Part shown: positions 56,236-64,000 of the stretch, one piece after another | Position numbering within the stretch: position 1 is the stretch's first letter | Layout of the letters: every line of letters begins with the position of its first letter | DNA from: Nitrospira sp. | Lineage (GTDB): Bacteria > Nitrospirota > Nitrospiria > Nitrospirales > Nitrospiraceae | Direction: 5' to 3' | NCBI GenBank assembly: GCA_018242765.1 | Contig: JAFEBH010000023.1 | Location: forward strand, 42,834 to 106,833 | Length of the DNA: 64,000 nucleotides | Program-made: the position numbers and the translations under genes | Notes under the pieces: generated by a model | The model's input: the letters and a program-made list of their open reading frames with translations, nothing else | Database searches by the model: none | Told to the model about the DNA's origin: nothing

Positions 56236-56476
56236 CACATTCCCCTCATAGACGAGTGTGAATCACTAGCAAACCAACTTGCCAAACAAGACGACAGAAA
56301 CGCTTGCTGCCGCGTACTCATCATTCAGCCTTACCCAAGTAAGACGGAATAGCCTGGCTTTGTCCCCACACCAGCGAGGAGTGTTATGTCTGTTGAGCAT
56401 CGCAAATCGAGGGAATGATGGGAGGAACCTCGCAACCATAGGTAAACATGTACTATGCGTGCCCTTGCCGAAAAGC
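56236..56476. other. Gap between RND pump and TolC-like genes
   Basis: 241 bp without a convincing gene, terminator or promoter motif. A 77-codon frame on the minus strand lacks coding character and a ribosome site. Confidence 0.4.
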
Positions 56477-59400
56477 CTATGCCCCTGCTCGGGAGACATC
56501 AGAATTCTTGCCTCGGCCCGTTAGGATCGCATAGCCTGCCGGCACCAGAAAGAGCGTCACGAGAGTGGATACTACTAACCCGCCGATAATCACGACCCCG
56601 ATCTGACGACGACCCACTGCTCCCGCGCCAGTAGCCACGGCTAACGGCAAGGCTCCGAGGATTGTTGCACAGGTCGTCATCAGGATCGGACGAAGGCGTA
56701 CCACAGCAGCTTCAGTGACCGCCTCAGACACGTCGGCTCCCCGTTCACGAAGCTGATTGGCGAATTCCACGATAAGAATCGCATTCTTTGTGACCAGCCC
56801 GATCAGAATCACCAGTCCGATTTGACTATAAATGGTGAGGGTCCCATCGATCGCGGCCAAGGAGAGCACTGCCCCCGATACAGCCGGGGGTACGGCCAAC
56901 AGAATGATCCACGGATGCCGAAAGCTTTCGAACTGCGCTGCGAGCACCAGGAAGATCACCGCCAACGCCAATGCGAAAGTCAGAGACAAGTTTCGATTGC
57001 TTTCCGTGAAAGTCTTGGATTCTCCGGCATAGGCGGTCCGCATCCCCGGCTTGATGATCGCCTTCGATGTTTCATCCAGATAGTTCAAGGCCTGTCCAAG
57101 CGTGAACCCATCGGCCAATCCCGCACTAATCGTGACGGCACGCATGCGATCGACATGGTTCAACGCTTCCGGGGCCGGTATTTCCTTGATCGTCACAATA
57201 TTGTTGAGCTGGACCAATGCCCCGTCATTCCCCCGCACATAGAGCTGACCAATGTCGGATGGTTTCTCGCGATGTCGATCGTCGACTTTCACGATCACCT
57301 TGTATTGCCGACCATTCTGCAAGAACGTATTCACCGGTCTTCCGCTGAGCAAGGTCTCCAATGTCCGACCGATGGAGGCAACGGACACGCCAAGATCAGC
57401 GCTCTTGTCGCGATGCATTTCCACGGTCAGATGCGGCGTACTTAACGCCACATCCATTCCAGGTGCCACGAACCCTGGGTGTTTCGCCAATCGTGCCACA
57501 AGTTCGTCGGCAACCTGCTGCAGTTCTCGATAGTCCAATCCCCCCAGGACAAACTGCACCGGTGACTTCTCCACCCAATCTCCTATGGAGGAAGGATTGA
57601 GGAGGTAGGCTCTGACCCCGGTCAGCGTACCGAGTTTGTGGTTCAGATCTGCGACGATCTCCTGCTGACTTTTCGTACGGTCCTTCCAATCATTCAACGT
57701 CACCCAACTCTCGGCACGGTTGACCCTTGTCGGACGATCGCCGAGAGCCACCATCGTATACGTGTGGGCAATCTCCGGAACAGCCTGAAGCAGCGTTTCT
57801 AACTCTTTCGCGTAGGTGTCGGTATAACGAAGCGTGGCACCCTGCGGCGCGGTGAGAAAGCTAGAAAACCATCCCACGTCTTCCAGCGGCGCCAGTTCGG
57901 ACTGAAGTCGGGTGAAGAGGACAAGACTCGCCATACTGGCTGTGACAGCTACGATCACGACTACCGTTTTCGCATTGATGGCCCATTCAATCCCCCGCCG
58001 GTAGTGTTGGGTCACCGCATCCGCAAGCCCTGCAGCGAATTGGTGGTGAGTGGACCGTCCACTGTCTTGGCAAAGGAGGCGCCCACACATCATCGGCGTG
58101 AGGGTCAGGGCCACGAAACCAGACAAGAGCACCGCAGAGGCGATCGCGATGGCCAATTCTGCAAAGAGCTTCCCGATGAGGTCGCTCAGAAAGGCGATGG
58201 GGATGAAGACGGTCACCAGTGAAATTGTCGTTGCGATGACGGCGAAGGCGATTTCGTTGGTTCCCTCGACGGCGGCTCGTAAGGGTGGCATGCCGGCGAC
58301 GATCCGTCGATGAATATTTTCAAGGACAATGACGGCATCATCCACCACCAGACCGACGGCAAGCACAAGTCCCAACAGGGTCAACACGTTCAGCGAACAC
58401 CCGCTCACCGCCATGATCGTACACGTCCCGATAATTGAGGTTGGGATTGCGACCACCGGTATGCACGTCGCCCGAAAGCTTCCCAGAAAACAAAAGATCA
58501 CCAATACGACAAGGAACAGCGACAGACCCAGCGCCTCGTACACTTCCTTTAACGACCGTTCGATCGGTGTCGAACTGTCCCACGCCAGCGTCAGATCCAT
58601 CCCCTTCGGCAACCCCGCCGCAATGGACGGAAGATGCTCTCTGACCGCACGCACGACCGCCAACGTGTCCGCCTTAGACTGACGAGACACGGAAATCCCC
58701 AGCGAAGACTTGCCGTTGAATCGCACCAACTTGCGAGTATCCTCCGCACCCAGTTCCACATGCGCGATATCTTCCAGGCGAACTGGGTATCCGTCACGGT
58801 AGGCCACGATCAGCGATTCGAATTGCTCGGGAGTCTGTAAGGTCCCGTTAAGAGAGACGCTGAACTCCATCTGGTGGCTTTCTATCCTGCCAGCTGGGAG
58901 TGATGCATTCTGATTGCGGATCGCATCTTCCACATTTTCAACGGTCAGGCGGCGAGCCGCCAGACGATCGGGATCCAGCCAAATCCTCATGGCATAGCGC
59001 CGCTCCCCGTCGAGATAGGTCGATGACACGCCAGGAATCATGGCCAACTGCGTTTTGATGAATCGATCGGCGATATCAGAGAGCTCTAGTTCCGAATGGT
59101 GGCTGCTGGACACTGCGAGCCATAAGACTTCGGTATTCTCCGCGGCTGCCTTTTCAACATGAGGCTCAAGAATTCCCAACGGCAATACCGGACGAACTTG
59201 CGAAACTCGATCACGGACATCGTTGGTTGCACCGTCCAGATCTCGCCCTAGCTCAAATTCCATCGTGATCGAGGAGACTTCTGCCCGGCTGGCAGAGCTG
59301 ATCGTCCGAAGCCCTTGAATCCCGCTGAGTGCATCCTCAAGCGGTGTGGTCACGTCAGCTTCCAGCACGGAGACACTGGCCCCCGGATAGACGGTTCGGA

Positions 59401-59539
59401 CTGAGACGATCGGTGGCTTGATGTCGGGATACTCACGAACGGGTAATCGTAGGAAATTCAAGATCCCGAACAACACCAGGAGCAGCGTCATCACAGTCGC
59501 GAATACCGGTCGCTGAATACAGGTCTCGGACAGACGCAT
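56477..59539 (-). CDS. RND-family efflux transporter, inner-membrane pump (HAE-1/AcrB-like)
   Basis: 1020 residues from the ATG at 59539 (MRLSETCIQRPVFATVM, the usual pump N-terminus; the frame is open 15 codons further up). Twelve spans in two halves with large periplasmic loops. The proton-relay pair Asp-Asp is in VGLVVDDAVIVLENIHRR of span 4, and GLVLAVGLVV and GLVILIGLVTKNAILIVEFA are the two matching repeats. It forms a tripartite pump with the adaptor and the TolC-like protein. Relation to MdtBC/PvdRT-type export of siderophores is suggested only by its position and promoter. Confidence 0.93.
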   Translation of the reverse strand: MRLSETCIQRPVFATVMTLLLVLFGILNFLRLPVREYPDIKPPIVSVRTVYPGASVSVLEADVTTPLEDALSGIQGLRTISSASRAEVSSITMEFELGRDLDGATNDVRDRVSQVRPVLPLGILEPHVEKAAAENTEVLWLAVSSSHHSELELSDIADRFIKTQLAMIPGVSSTYLDGERRYAMRIWLDPDRLAARRLTVENVEDAIRNQNASLPAGRIESHQMEFSVSLNGTLQTPEQFESLIVAYRDGYPVRLEDIAHVELGAEDTRKLVRFNGKSSLGISVSRQSKADTLAVVRAVREHLPSIAAGLPKGMDLTLAWDSSTPIERSLKEVYEALGLSLFLVVLVIFCFLGSFRATCIPVVAIPTSIIGTCTIMAVSGCSLNVLTLLGLVLAVGLVVDDAVIVLENIHRRIVAGMPPLRAAVEGTNEIAFAVIATTISLVTVFIPIAFLSDLIGKLFAELAIAIASAVLLSGFVALTLTPMMCGRLLCQDSGRSTHHQFAAGLADAVTQHYRRGIEWAINAKTVVVIVAVTASMASLVLFTRLQSELAPLEDVGWFSSFLTAPQGATLRYTDTYAKELETLLQAVPEIAHTYTMVALGDRPTRVNRAESWVTLNDWKDRTKSQQEIVADLNHKLGTLTGVRAYLLNPSSIGDWVEKSPVQFVLGGLDYRELQQVADELVARLAKHPGFVAPGMDVALSTPHLTVEMHRDKSADLGVSVASIGRTLETLLSGRPVNTFLQNGRQYKVIVKVDDRHREKPSDIGQLYVRGNDGALVQLNNIVTIKEIPAPEALNHVDRMRAVTISAGLADGFTLGQALNYLDETSKAIIKPGMRTAYAGESKTFTESNRNLSLTFALALAVIFLVLAAQFESFRHPWIILLAVPPAVSGAVLSLAAIDGTLTIYSQIGLVILIGLVTKNAILIVEFANQLRERGADVSEAVTEAAVVRLRPILMTTCATILGALPLAVATGAGAVGRRQIGVVIIGGLVVSTLVTLFLVPAGYAILTGRGKNSDVSRAGA

Positions 59540-59595
59540 GTTTACTCGTGAGGAAACAAGGACAGCACACTCACGCCGGAGCAATCGACCGGCTG

Positions 59596-60660
59596 TTACT
59601 CCGGTGACTTAATTGAGACGAGATCCCCATCATGGAGCTTGTGCGGGCCGGTTCGAACCACGACATCTCCATCATTTAACCCAGCACGCACGTGGACCAT
59701 CCCACGTTCACGCGCACCCAGTGTCACTTCTTTCAGTCTGACTAGTTGCCCCTCGACCTGAAACACCATGGTCTTCTCCTGCCGGACAAATCCCGCCTCT
59801 TCCGGGATCAGCAGCACACGGATATCTTCGCCGAGGCTCAAACGAACCGCGACGAAGAGGCCAGGTCGGAGAGTGCCCTCTGGATTAGGTATCACTGCGC
59901 GCACTGCCACGGTTCGATTGACGGCATCGACCCTCGGATCGATTGCCGTCACCCGTCCCTCAAATGTCCTATCTGAGAAAGCGTCGGTCGTCACGATCAA
60001 TGTCTGATCGACATGCAGCCGGCTCAACCAGACTTCCGCCACCTTGAAATCCACATGTAGGGTGCGCAAGTCTTCCAAATTGACGATGTCCTGCCCCGGC
60101 TGGAGGTAATCACCGACCGAGACCCGCCGGAGCCCCAACGTTCCGCTGAACGGGGCACGGATCATCGTCTTCTTCAGACGAGCCGCGTAGAGGCGACTGT
60201 TCGCTGCCGCCGCGTGCCATGCCATCCGGGCTTCATCCATCTGTTGAGCCGGCACAATGGCAGACTGTTCGTCGGTAATCCGCTTCAGCCGCTCATAAGT
60301 GACCACCGCCATCTTTTCCTCTGCCGCTGCTTGCGTGACCTGCGACTGGAGTTCTTCCTGGTCGAGTTCCACTAATGGAGCAGCCCGTTCCACTACCTGT
60401 CCGTCTTGAAAATGAATCCGTCGAATGACCCCCGCAATCTCCGGTCTTACTGTGATGGAAGCAACGGCTTCCAGCGTACCGACGGCCTGGATGGATTCTG
60501 TGATCGACCCGACTGTGACGGGAGCTACGTCGACCAAAATAGCTTTGTCGGACATAGCCGTCGTCGATGACTCACTGGGTGATTGGCTTCCCAACCGAAA
60601 CGTAATCAGGATCACCGCTGCACCGATCCCAATCATCACAATCACACTTTTGACATTCAT
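59596..60660 (-). CDS. RND efflux periplasmic adaptor (membrane-fusion protein)
   Basis: 354 residues. N-terminal membrane anchor (about 5-24), lipoyl half with VGTLEAVASITVRPEIAGVI, an alpha-hairpin (EELQSQVTQAAAEEK), the second lipoyl half RAPFSGTLGLRRVSVGDYLQ, and beta-barrel and membrane-proximal domains to the end. Links the RND pump to the TolC channel. The ATG at 60660 is chosen; a GTG two codons earlier is possible, and no strong ribosome site is visible for either. Stop lies 56 bp before the pump start. Confidence 0.92.
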   Translation of the reverse strand: MNVKSVIVMIGIGAAVILITFRLGSQSPSESSTTAMSDKAILVDVAPVTVGSITESIQAVGTLEAVASITVRPEIAGVIRRIHFQDGQVVERAAPLVELDQEELQSQVTQAAAEEKMAVVTYERLKRITDEQSAIVPAQQMDEARMAWHAAAANSRLYAARLKKTMIRAPFSGTLGLRRVSVGDYLQPGQDIVNLEDLRTLHVDFKVAEVWLSRLHVDQTLIVTTDAFSDRTFEGRVTAIDPRVDAVNRTVAVRAVIPNPEGTLRPGLFVAVRLSLGEDIRVLLIPEEAGFVRQEKTMVFQVEGQLVRLKEVTLGARERGMVHVRAGLNDGDVVVRTGPHKLHDGDLVSIKSPE

Positions 60661-60733
60661 GTTCACGATTCGTTGTTGCCGCGGCCTTTCGCCCTGTGAG
60701 AGCAGAGTCGGGACATTACACCCCGTCGTATAG

Positions 60734-60761
60734 AAGACGAGTAATCATGTAGAAACCTCAC
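60734..60761 (-). promoter_or_regulatory. Predicted ECF (FecI-like) promoter of the efflux operon
   Basis: Minus strand GTGAGGTT (60761-60754), 14 bp, CGTCTT (60739-60734), about 70 bp before the adaptor start. Fourth member of the set, less exact than the others. Confidence 0.5.
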
Positions 60762-60887
60762 CTACCGGACAATGAATCATGAAGAAATAGGATGGATTCC
60801 AGCAGCCCAAGTCTTCGGAAGCGAAGTTGTGCCCGTTTGAACAGCGTACCCAATGAGAAGAAGGGGGGTACCGGAAGGAGGCATATT

Positions 60888-61040
60888 ATGCAGAAAGATA
60901 GATTGGCGACGCTCACGATGGAGATTGTGGTCAACCATCCAACTAAACGCGCAGCTCTCGACTCGGTCCATTCGAGGCTGAATCCTTGGGCACAGGCCGA
61001 GTGGGACTGCGCTAGTGATGGCTTATCCATCACCGAATGA
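60888..61040 (+). CDS. 50-codon ORF, possibly the 5' part of the alpha-CTD-like gene
   Basis: Plus strand ORF with GGAGG 8 bp before its ATG (MQKDRLATLTMEIVVNHPTK). It ends at TGA 61038-61040, but the same frame continues without another stop through AARLGHSIREQRRCDESLIE into the ORF at 61134. Either a small gene of its own or the start of a longer gene broken by one nonsense codon. No family recognised. Confidence 0.4.
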   Translation: MQKDRLATLTMEIVVNHPTKRAALDSVHSRLNPWAQAEWDCASDGLSITE

Positions 61041-61133
61041 GCTGCGCGGCTTGGTCATTCGATCCGGGAGCAGCGTCGCTGCGACGAGAGTCTGATCGAA
61101 CACATCTTTGCTGCCCTGAATGGACAAACGTTC

Positions 61134-61622
61134 GTGGTCCTCGACGCCACCTATTGTTTCATGACGCAACGGATGTTGGACCGGAGGACGGGACGACGCA
61201 TCCCTCCTGACGCGGTACGGCGCTTTGCCTCTCAGCCCATCGCGAGTCTGCTCCTCAACAGTCGGGCGCACCAGGATCTGAAACGGCGCGGCGTCGACAC
61301 AATTGGCGACCTCCTGCCTCATGCCTATGAATGGTTGTCGCCGAAGCGCCTAGCACCAGGCAAACCGGTGATGAACGTTCGGCTTTCGATCCGACGTTGT
61401 CTACGGGTTCTCGGCGTAGAGATTATTTTCCCTGAGATCAGACAGCGGGCGATTTATTGCCCCTGCTGTGCACACACCGAGACGGATATGAGGAAAATCC
61501 TGGCGTTGCACATAGGTCGCCCGAGCCTGCGGCGTGCTGAGCCATCTGCCCGTACTCACGAACTTGTTGGAACTCAAACGAACATACTTGCTGGATCGCG
61601 GCCGCGGGAGGGTCTCCGTTGA
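61134..61622 (+). CDS. RNA polymerase alpha C-terminal-domain-like (helix-hairpin-helix) protein
   Basis: The central part, LLLNSRAHQDLKRRGVDTIG, DLLPHAYEWLSPKRLA, and MNVRLSIRRCLRVLGV, follows the pattern of the alpha-CTD, a helix-hairpin-helix DNA-binding fold with a hydrophobic L-x-x-R-x-x-N-x-L-K start and a G-x-x-S-x-x-E/R end. Stand-alone alpha-CTD-like proteins occur on mobile elements. GTG 61134 is only the first start in frame after a stop; the true start may be further up. Similarity fades after about residue 95, where it overlaps the truncated relaxase frame on the other strand, so the C-terminal 60 residues may be read-through of a junction. Confidence 0.5.
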   Translation: MVLDATYCFMTQRMLDRRTGRRIPPDAVRRFASQPIASLLLNSRAHQDLKRRGVDTIGDLLPHAYEWLSPKRLAPGKPVMNVRLSIRRCLRVLGVEIIFPEIRQRAIYCPCCAHTETDMRKILALHIGRPSLRRAEPSARTHELVGTQTNILAGSRPREGLR

Positions 61623-61688
61623 GACATTGAAGAGCCGACTCCCCCACTCATCCAATTTCTGGTCAATCTGGCTGCCTGTCAAACTCAT
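61401..61688 (-). pseudogene. Truncated relaxase start (N-terminus only)
   Basis: ATG 61688 overlaps the mobC-like stop as ATGA. The first residues, MSLTGSQIDQKLDEWGSRLF, look like the N-terminus of relaxases of mobilizable elements (…D-x-W-G-x-R-L-F…). After about residue 25 the frame has no relaxase character and ends at 61401. The gene has lost its catalytic part. The join with foreign sequence is probably around 61600. Confidence 0.5.
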
Positions 61689-62236
61689 TGGATGTGCCAT
61701 CGCTCCACCGTCCCGCGTAAGACATCGGACACCTTCTTCGTATGGGCCTGGATCACGCGGGAGAGTTCGGTGATGACCTCGACCCGAAAGGCGGCTCGGT
61801 TCTGAGGCGCGGTATTCAGGACCTTGGCAATCTGGTTCAAGTTCCTTCCCAAGGCAAGGAGTTGCTGATTCGACCGGGCCAAGGTCTCTAATTCCGCCTG
61901 TCCGACCTGCGGCTGCCCAGTCAACTTGGCGCGCACCATCGCTACCAGCCATTTGGTCGGCACGTAACCTTCGTGACCAGCCATCCGCTTCAGGGCACCG
62001 AGCTCTGAGGTCGTCAGGTTCAGTTCGATGCGAGCGGTCGCTCGTTCTCGCTTCGGGGTGACACGACTCCGAGGCGTAGGGGCCGGGGTGGCTCTCCGAT
62101 CCATGGTCTGCCGAATGGCGTTCCGCAACGCATGGCTCGGTGTGAGTCCGTGGCCCTGACACCAGGCCTGCCAGGGTGCTTTCAGGTTACCCAGATCCAC
62201 CGTGACCGTGGTCGTCCGCTTCGCCCGCTGCCCCAT
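61685..62236 (-). CDS. MobC-like relaxosome accessory protein
   Basis: 183 residues. The N-terminal half is basic with Arg/Thr-rich stretches (RVTPKRERATARIELNLTTS), the C-terminal half holds LARSNQQLLALGRNLNQIAK, the core signature of MobC proteins, which bind oriT and help the relaxase melt DNA. ATG 62236, coupled to a relaxase-type frame by ATGA. Since the relaxase is cut short, it is probably a leftover of a mobilizable plasmid or integrated element. Confidence 0.75.
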   Translation of the reverse strand: MGQRAKRTTTVTVDLGNLKAPWQAWCQGHGLTPSHALRNAIRQTMDRRATPAPTPRSRVTPKRERATARIELNLTTSELGALKRMAGHEGYVPTKWLVAMVRAKLTGQPQVGQAELETLARSNQQLLALGRNLNQIAKVLNTAPQNRAAFRVEVITELSRVIQAHTKKVSDVLRGTVERWHIQ

Positions 62237-62353
62237 CAGCTCACCCGTACAAGCCCCAAATCAAGACACCAAACTCCCCTCACCGACCGGTGGCTGCTTC
62301 AGGTCATTGGGGGGTCAGAAAGCCTGGGCACAAGCATACGATAAACCCATAAT

Positions 62354-62408
62354 GTAAGACAACTACGGGCAATAGCCATATCCTGCAACCTCTTCAAATC
62401 GGTCTTAC
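62354..62408. other. oriT-like segment upstream of mobC
   Basis: An 8-bp inverted repeat (TGTAAGAC at about 62353-62360, GTCTTACA at about 62402-62409) flanks TATCCTGC at 62379-62386, which fits the YATCCTGY nick consensus of IncP-type oriTs. It lies about 120 bp upstream of the mobC-like gene, the expected place. The motif is short and can occur by chance. The rest of 62237-62641 is GC-rich with no gene seen. Confidence 0.3.
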
Positions 62409-62641
62409 ACCATTCCTAGGACGACACGGATATAAGACCACCGGTAACCGTTCGGGCTGGCTCAGGACGCCAGAAATTGGCCGCAGATCGGCGGTCAGTG
62501 GGCCTTCCGGCAACTTGGGCTGGCTGACATCGGGAGTCGGCTGGTCCGGCTTCTAACAATTCGGGGGTCCCGATTTGAGGGGGGATCTCTTCCTGTTATC
62601 CTGTGACAGGGAACCCCTCATACGTTGTTGCGGGGATCACC

Positions 62642-63457
62642 ATGCACATGACCGGGACACACGTTCTTCGGTGCCTTCTGGCCCTCGGCTTGATGATAGG
62701 GCTCGTGGCCTGTGGCAGCTTTGCCAACTGCTTCAATAGTGGGTTCGCGCCCGCCGCCTGTGGCGGGGGGTATCGCGAGAGTGACGTGTCTTCCCTATCG
62801 CAGCCCATGGCCACTTCAGGGGAAGGTCGCTGGACAGGCACGACTTCTACCGGCCGCACCGTCACTGGACTGGTTCTAGAGGACAGCTCCTATTGGCTGT
62901 TCTATTCGGCAAAAAACAATCCCAATATCCTGGCTGGACTAGTTCAAGGAACTGGCACGTCACACACCGGCTCCTTCGGGTCCTCAAACACCAGAGATTT
63001 CAATCTGGAAGGTGCCGGCATTCGCGCGGCGACGATGCATGGTGCCTATACGGTAAAGAAGAGCTTTGATGGGACGATCGCGTGCGTCACTGGCGAGACC
63101 GAGAGCTTCACGAGTACATACGACGGGAACTCTGTGTCGACACCAAACCTGACTTTGGTGACCGGGACCTATGCGGGGCTCCGTGCCGACAATCACCAGG
63201 TCACAGTGACCGTGCAGTCAGTTGGAACGCTTTCCGGTCATTCGACCGATGGCTGCACCGTTGTGGGGACCTTGTCTCCTTGGGGAAAGGGAAACGTCTT
63301 TCATACCTCGGTGACATTCGGAGGTGACACCTGTCGTCAGGGAACCGAGACGCTCACGGGGGTGGCCTTCTATGACGCCGCGACCAACCGGCTCTACAGT
63401 GCCGCCCTCAACCATACCCGGACCACCAGCTTTCTCTTTCTCGGCGTGAAGCAGTAA
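62642..63457 (+). CDS. Secreted lipoprotein of unknown function
   Basis: 271 residues from ATG 62642. The signal ends in GLMIGLVAC, a lipobox, so Cys is lipidated. The mature part is beta-rich with GRWTGTTSTGRTVTGLVLED, GSFGSSNTRDFNLEG, and repeats of GT-x-G and GC-x-x-x-GT strands; four or five Cys remain. It belongs to a group of beta-proteobacterial/Nitrospira-like lipoproteins I recall without a known role. Upstream frame to 62603 lacks a ribosome site. Confidence 0.75.
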   Translation: MHMTGTHVLRCLLALGLMIGLVACGSFANCFNSGFAPAACGGGYRESDVSSLSQPMATSGEGRWTGTTSTGRTVTGLVLEDSSYWLFYSAKNNPNILAGLVQGTGTSHTGSFGSSNTRDFNLEGAGIRAATMHGAYTVKKSFDGTIACVTGETESFTSTYDGNSVSTPNLTLVTGTYAGLRADNHQVTVTVQSVGTLSGHSTDGCTVVGTLSPWGKGNVFHTSVTFGGDTCRQGTETLTGVAFYDAATNRLYSAALNHTRTTSFLFLGVKQ

Positions 63458-63498
63458 GCCTCAACCGTTCCATGTTCTGTCAGGATTTTCTTTTTGAC

Positions 63499-63528
63499 GG
63501 GGGCATGATCTGATCAGATCATACCCCC
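63499..63528. other. Long palindrome between convergent genes
   Basis: GGGGG, one base, the perfect 18-bp ATGATCTGATCAGATCAT, one base, CCCCC. It lies between the convergent ends of the lipoprotein and the DUF6908-type gene. It can form a strong hairpin on both strands and may stop transcription from both sides, but no T-run follows on either strand. Confidence 0.5.
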
Positions 63529-63545
63529 TGAAAGGATCGACGAGA

Positions 63546-63971
63546 TTACGGAGACAGGATCTCTCGCACCGCGGTCGAGGCAAAGAAGCCCTGATCTCGG
63601 AGCGTGACGAACCAGGCCCGGGCAAACTCCTTCAAGTCCTGCTTCAGCGAGGACACGACGTGGGTACGTCTGCCCGTCTCGTCATACCGATACACTTCTT
63701 GCGAAAGCCCCAGGTAGTCGTTCCGGAACGACACCGGTTCGGCTGCCGCGCCGTCTGACAGAACAGTGACCATGAACACTAGATCGCAATCACGCATCAG
63801 GTCACCATTCTGTTCACCATACTGACAGAGGGACACCAACCGGTGCCCGTCTCTACTGGTTCCAATCTCCTCGACCGAAAGTGGCAGGTAGCCGCGGACT
63901 GTGATGCGCACCGCGCGTGCGCCGGCGAGGAGCTCGTCAAGATGCTTCGCGCATTCCACATAGGTTTCCAT
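63546..63971 (-). CDS. DUF6908-type protein, common on plasmids and integrative elements
   Basis: 141 residues. The marks are LSVEEIG, VSLCQYGEQNGDLMRDCDLV, the FRNDYLGLSQEVY segment and LKQDLKEFARAWFVTLRDQGF, which match my memory of DUF6908 proteins found on conjugative plasmids and ICEs. Function unknown. ATG 63971 follows GGAGACACGAA. It supports a mobile origin for the right end of the window. Confidence 0.65.
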   Translation of the reverse strand: METYVECAKHLDELLAGARAVRITVRGYLPLSVEEIGTSRDGHRLVSLCQYGEQNGDLMRDCDLVFMVTVLSDGAAAEPVSFRNDYLGLSQEVYRYDETGRRTHVVSSLKQDLKEFARAWFVTLRDQGFFASTAVREILSP

Positions 63972-64000
63972 TTCGTGTCTCCTATGATTGGTTGCAAGGT

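Noticed and set aside
56266..56499. A 77-codon minus-strand frame between the RND pump and TolC-like genes.
   Set aside because: No ribosome site, unusual composition, and it overlaps the pump 3' end; no support as a gene.
1..64000. tRNA, rRNA, CRISPR arrays and complete insertion sequences.
   Set aside because: No cloverleaf-like, rRNA-like, regularly spaced repeat or transposase signatures were recognised anywhere in the window.

Overview
The window reads as a bacterial chromosome segment of moderately high GC, Gram-negative in envelope design (TonB/ExbBD, TolC, RND pump, TonB-dependent receptor). Family flavour (FecI/FecR/FecA with Com-type and Bfd-type small proteins, all in one iron locus) reminds me of Nitrospira/Nitrospirota, but nothing in the sequence proves the genus. 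Almost all genes lie on the minus strand, so they are transcribed from high to low coordinates.

Region 1 to 39,272 is one tightly packed biosynthetic operon of at least 12 genes (gaps of 70 bp or less, many stop/start overlaps). In transcription order: a fatty acyl-AMP ligase fused to an NRPS module, a PKS module (KS-AT-KR-ACP), a cyclic-peptide type ABC exporter, diaminobutyrate aminotransferase, a PvdQ-like Ntn acylase, MbtH, a type II thioesterase, an Sfp-type PPTase, a SyrP-like Fe(II)/2-oxoglutarate hydroxylase, and three large NRPSs, the last running off the left edge. Hand-read adenylation codes give X - (malonyl, ketoreduced) - Dab - Ser - Dab - Dab(epimerised) - Asp - Gly - ... . With an Asp beta-hydroxylase candidate and the iron-uptake genes next door this is most simply a lipopeptide siderophore pathway (beta-hydroxyaspartate type).

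Region 39,273 to 44,600 holds a group of unrelated small enzymes, several broken (a GNAT with a nonsense codon, a frameshifted P-loop kinase, a relic of a second GNAT), plus nitrilase, HAD phosphatase, M19 dipeptidase-like and intact GNAT genes. It looks like an inserted, decaying segment between the synthesis operon and its uptake genes.

Region 44,616 to 60,761 is the iron regulation, uptake and export block: fecI-fecR-fecA-like genes, tiny iron-associated proteins including a Bfd-like ferredoxin, a PepSY ferri-siderophore reductase-like protein, tonB-exbD-exbB, and a TolC/RND/MFP tripartite pump. Two regulatory layers are visible. (i) Two near-identical Fur-box promoters each make a short RNA ending in a related intrinsic terminator (candidate paired iron-starvation sRNAs or attenuated leaders), one upstream of fecI and one upstream of bfd. 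(ii) A shared promoter, GTGAGG(A/G/T)(A/T), 14-15 bp, CGTCT, stands in front of the biosynthetic operon, the receptor, exbB and the efflux operon, and is probably read by the local FecI-like sigma factor. Together these suggest a Fur -> FecI -> synthesis/export/uptake cascade.

Region 60,780 to 64,000 is a mobile-element remnant: an RNAP alpha-CTD-like ORF, a truncated relaxase start translationally coupled to a MobC-like gene, an oriT-like segment, a lipoprotein and a DUF6908-type protein. No tRNA, rRNA, CRISPR or intact insertion sequence was seen.
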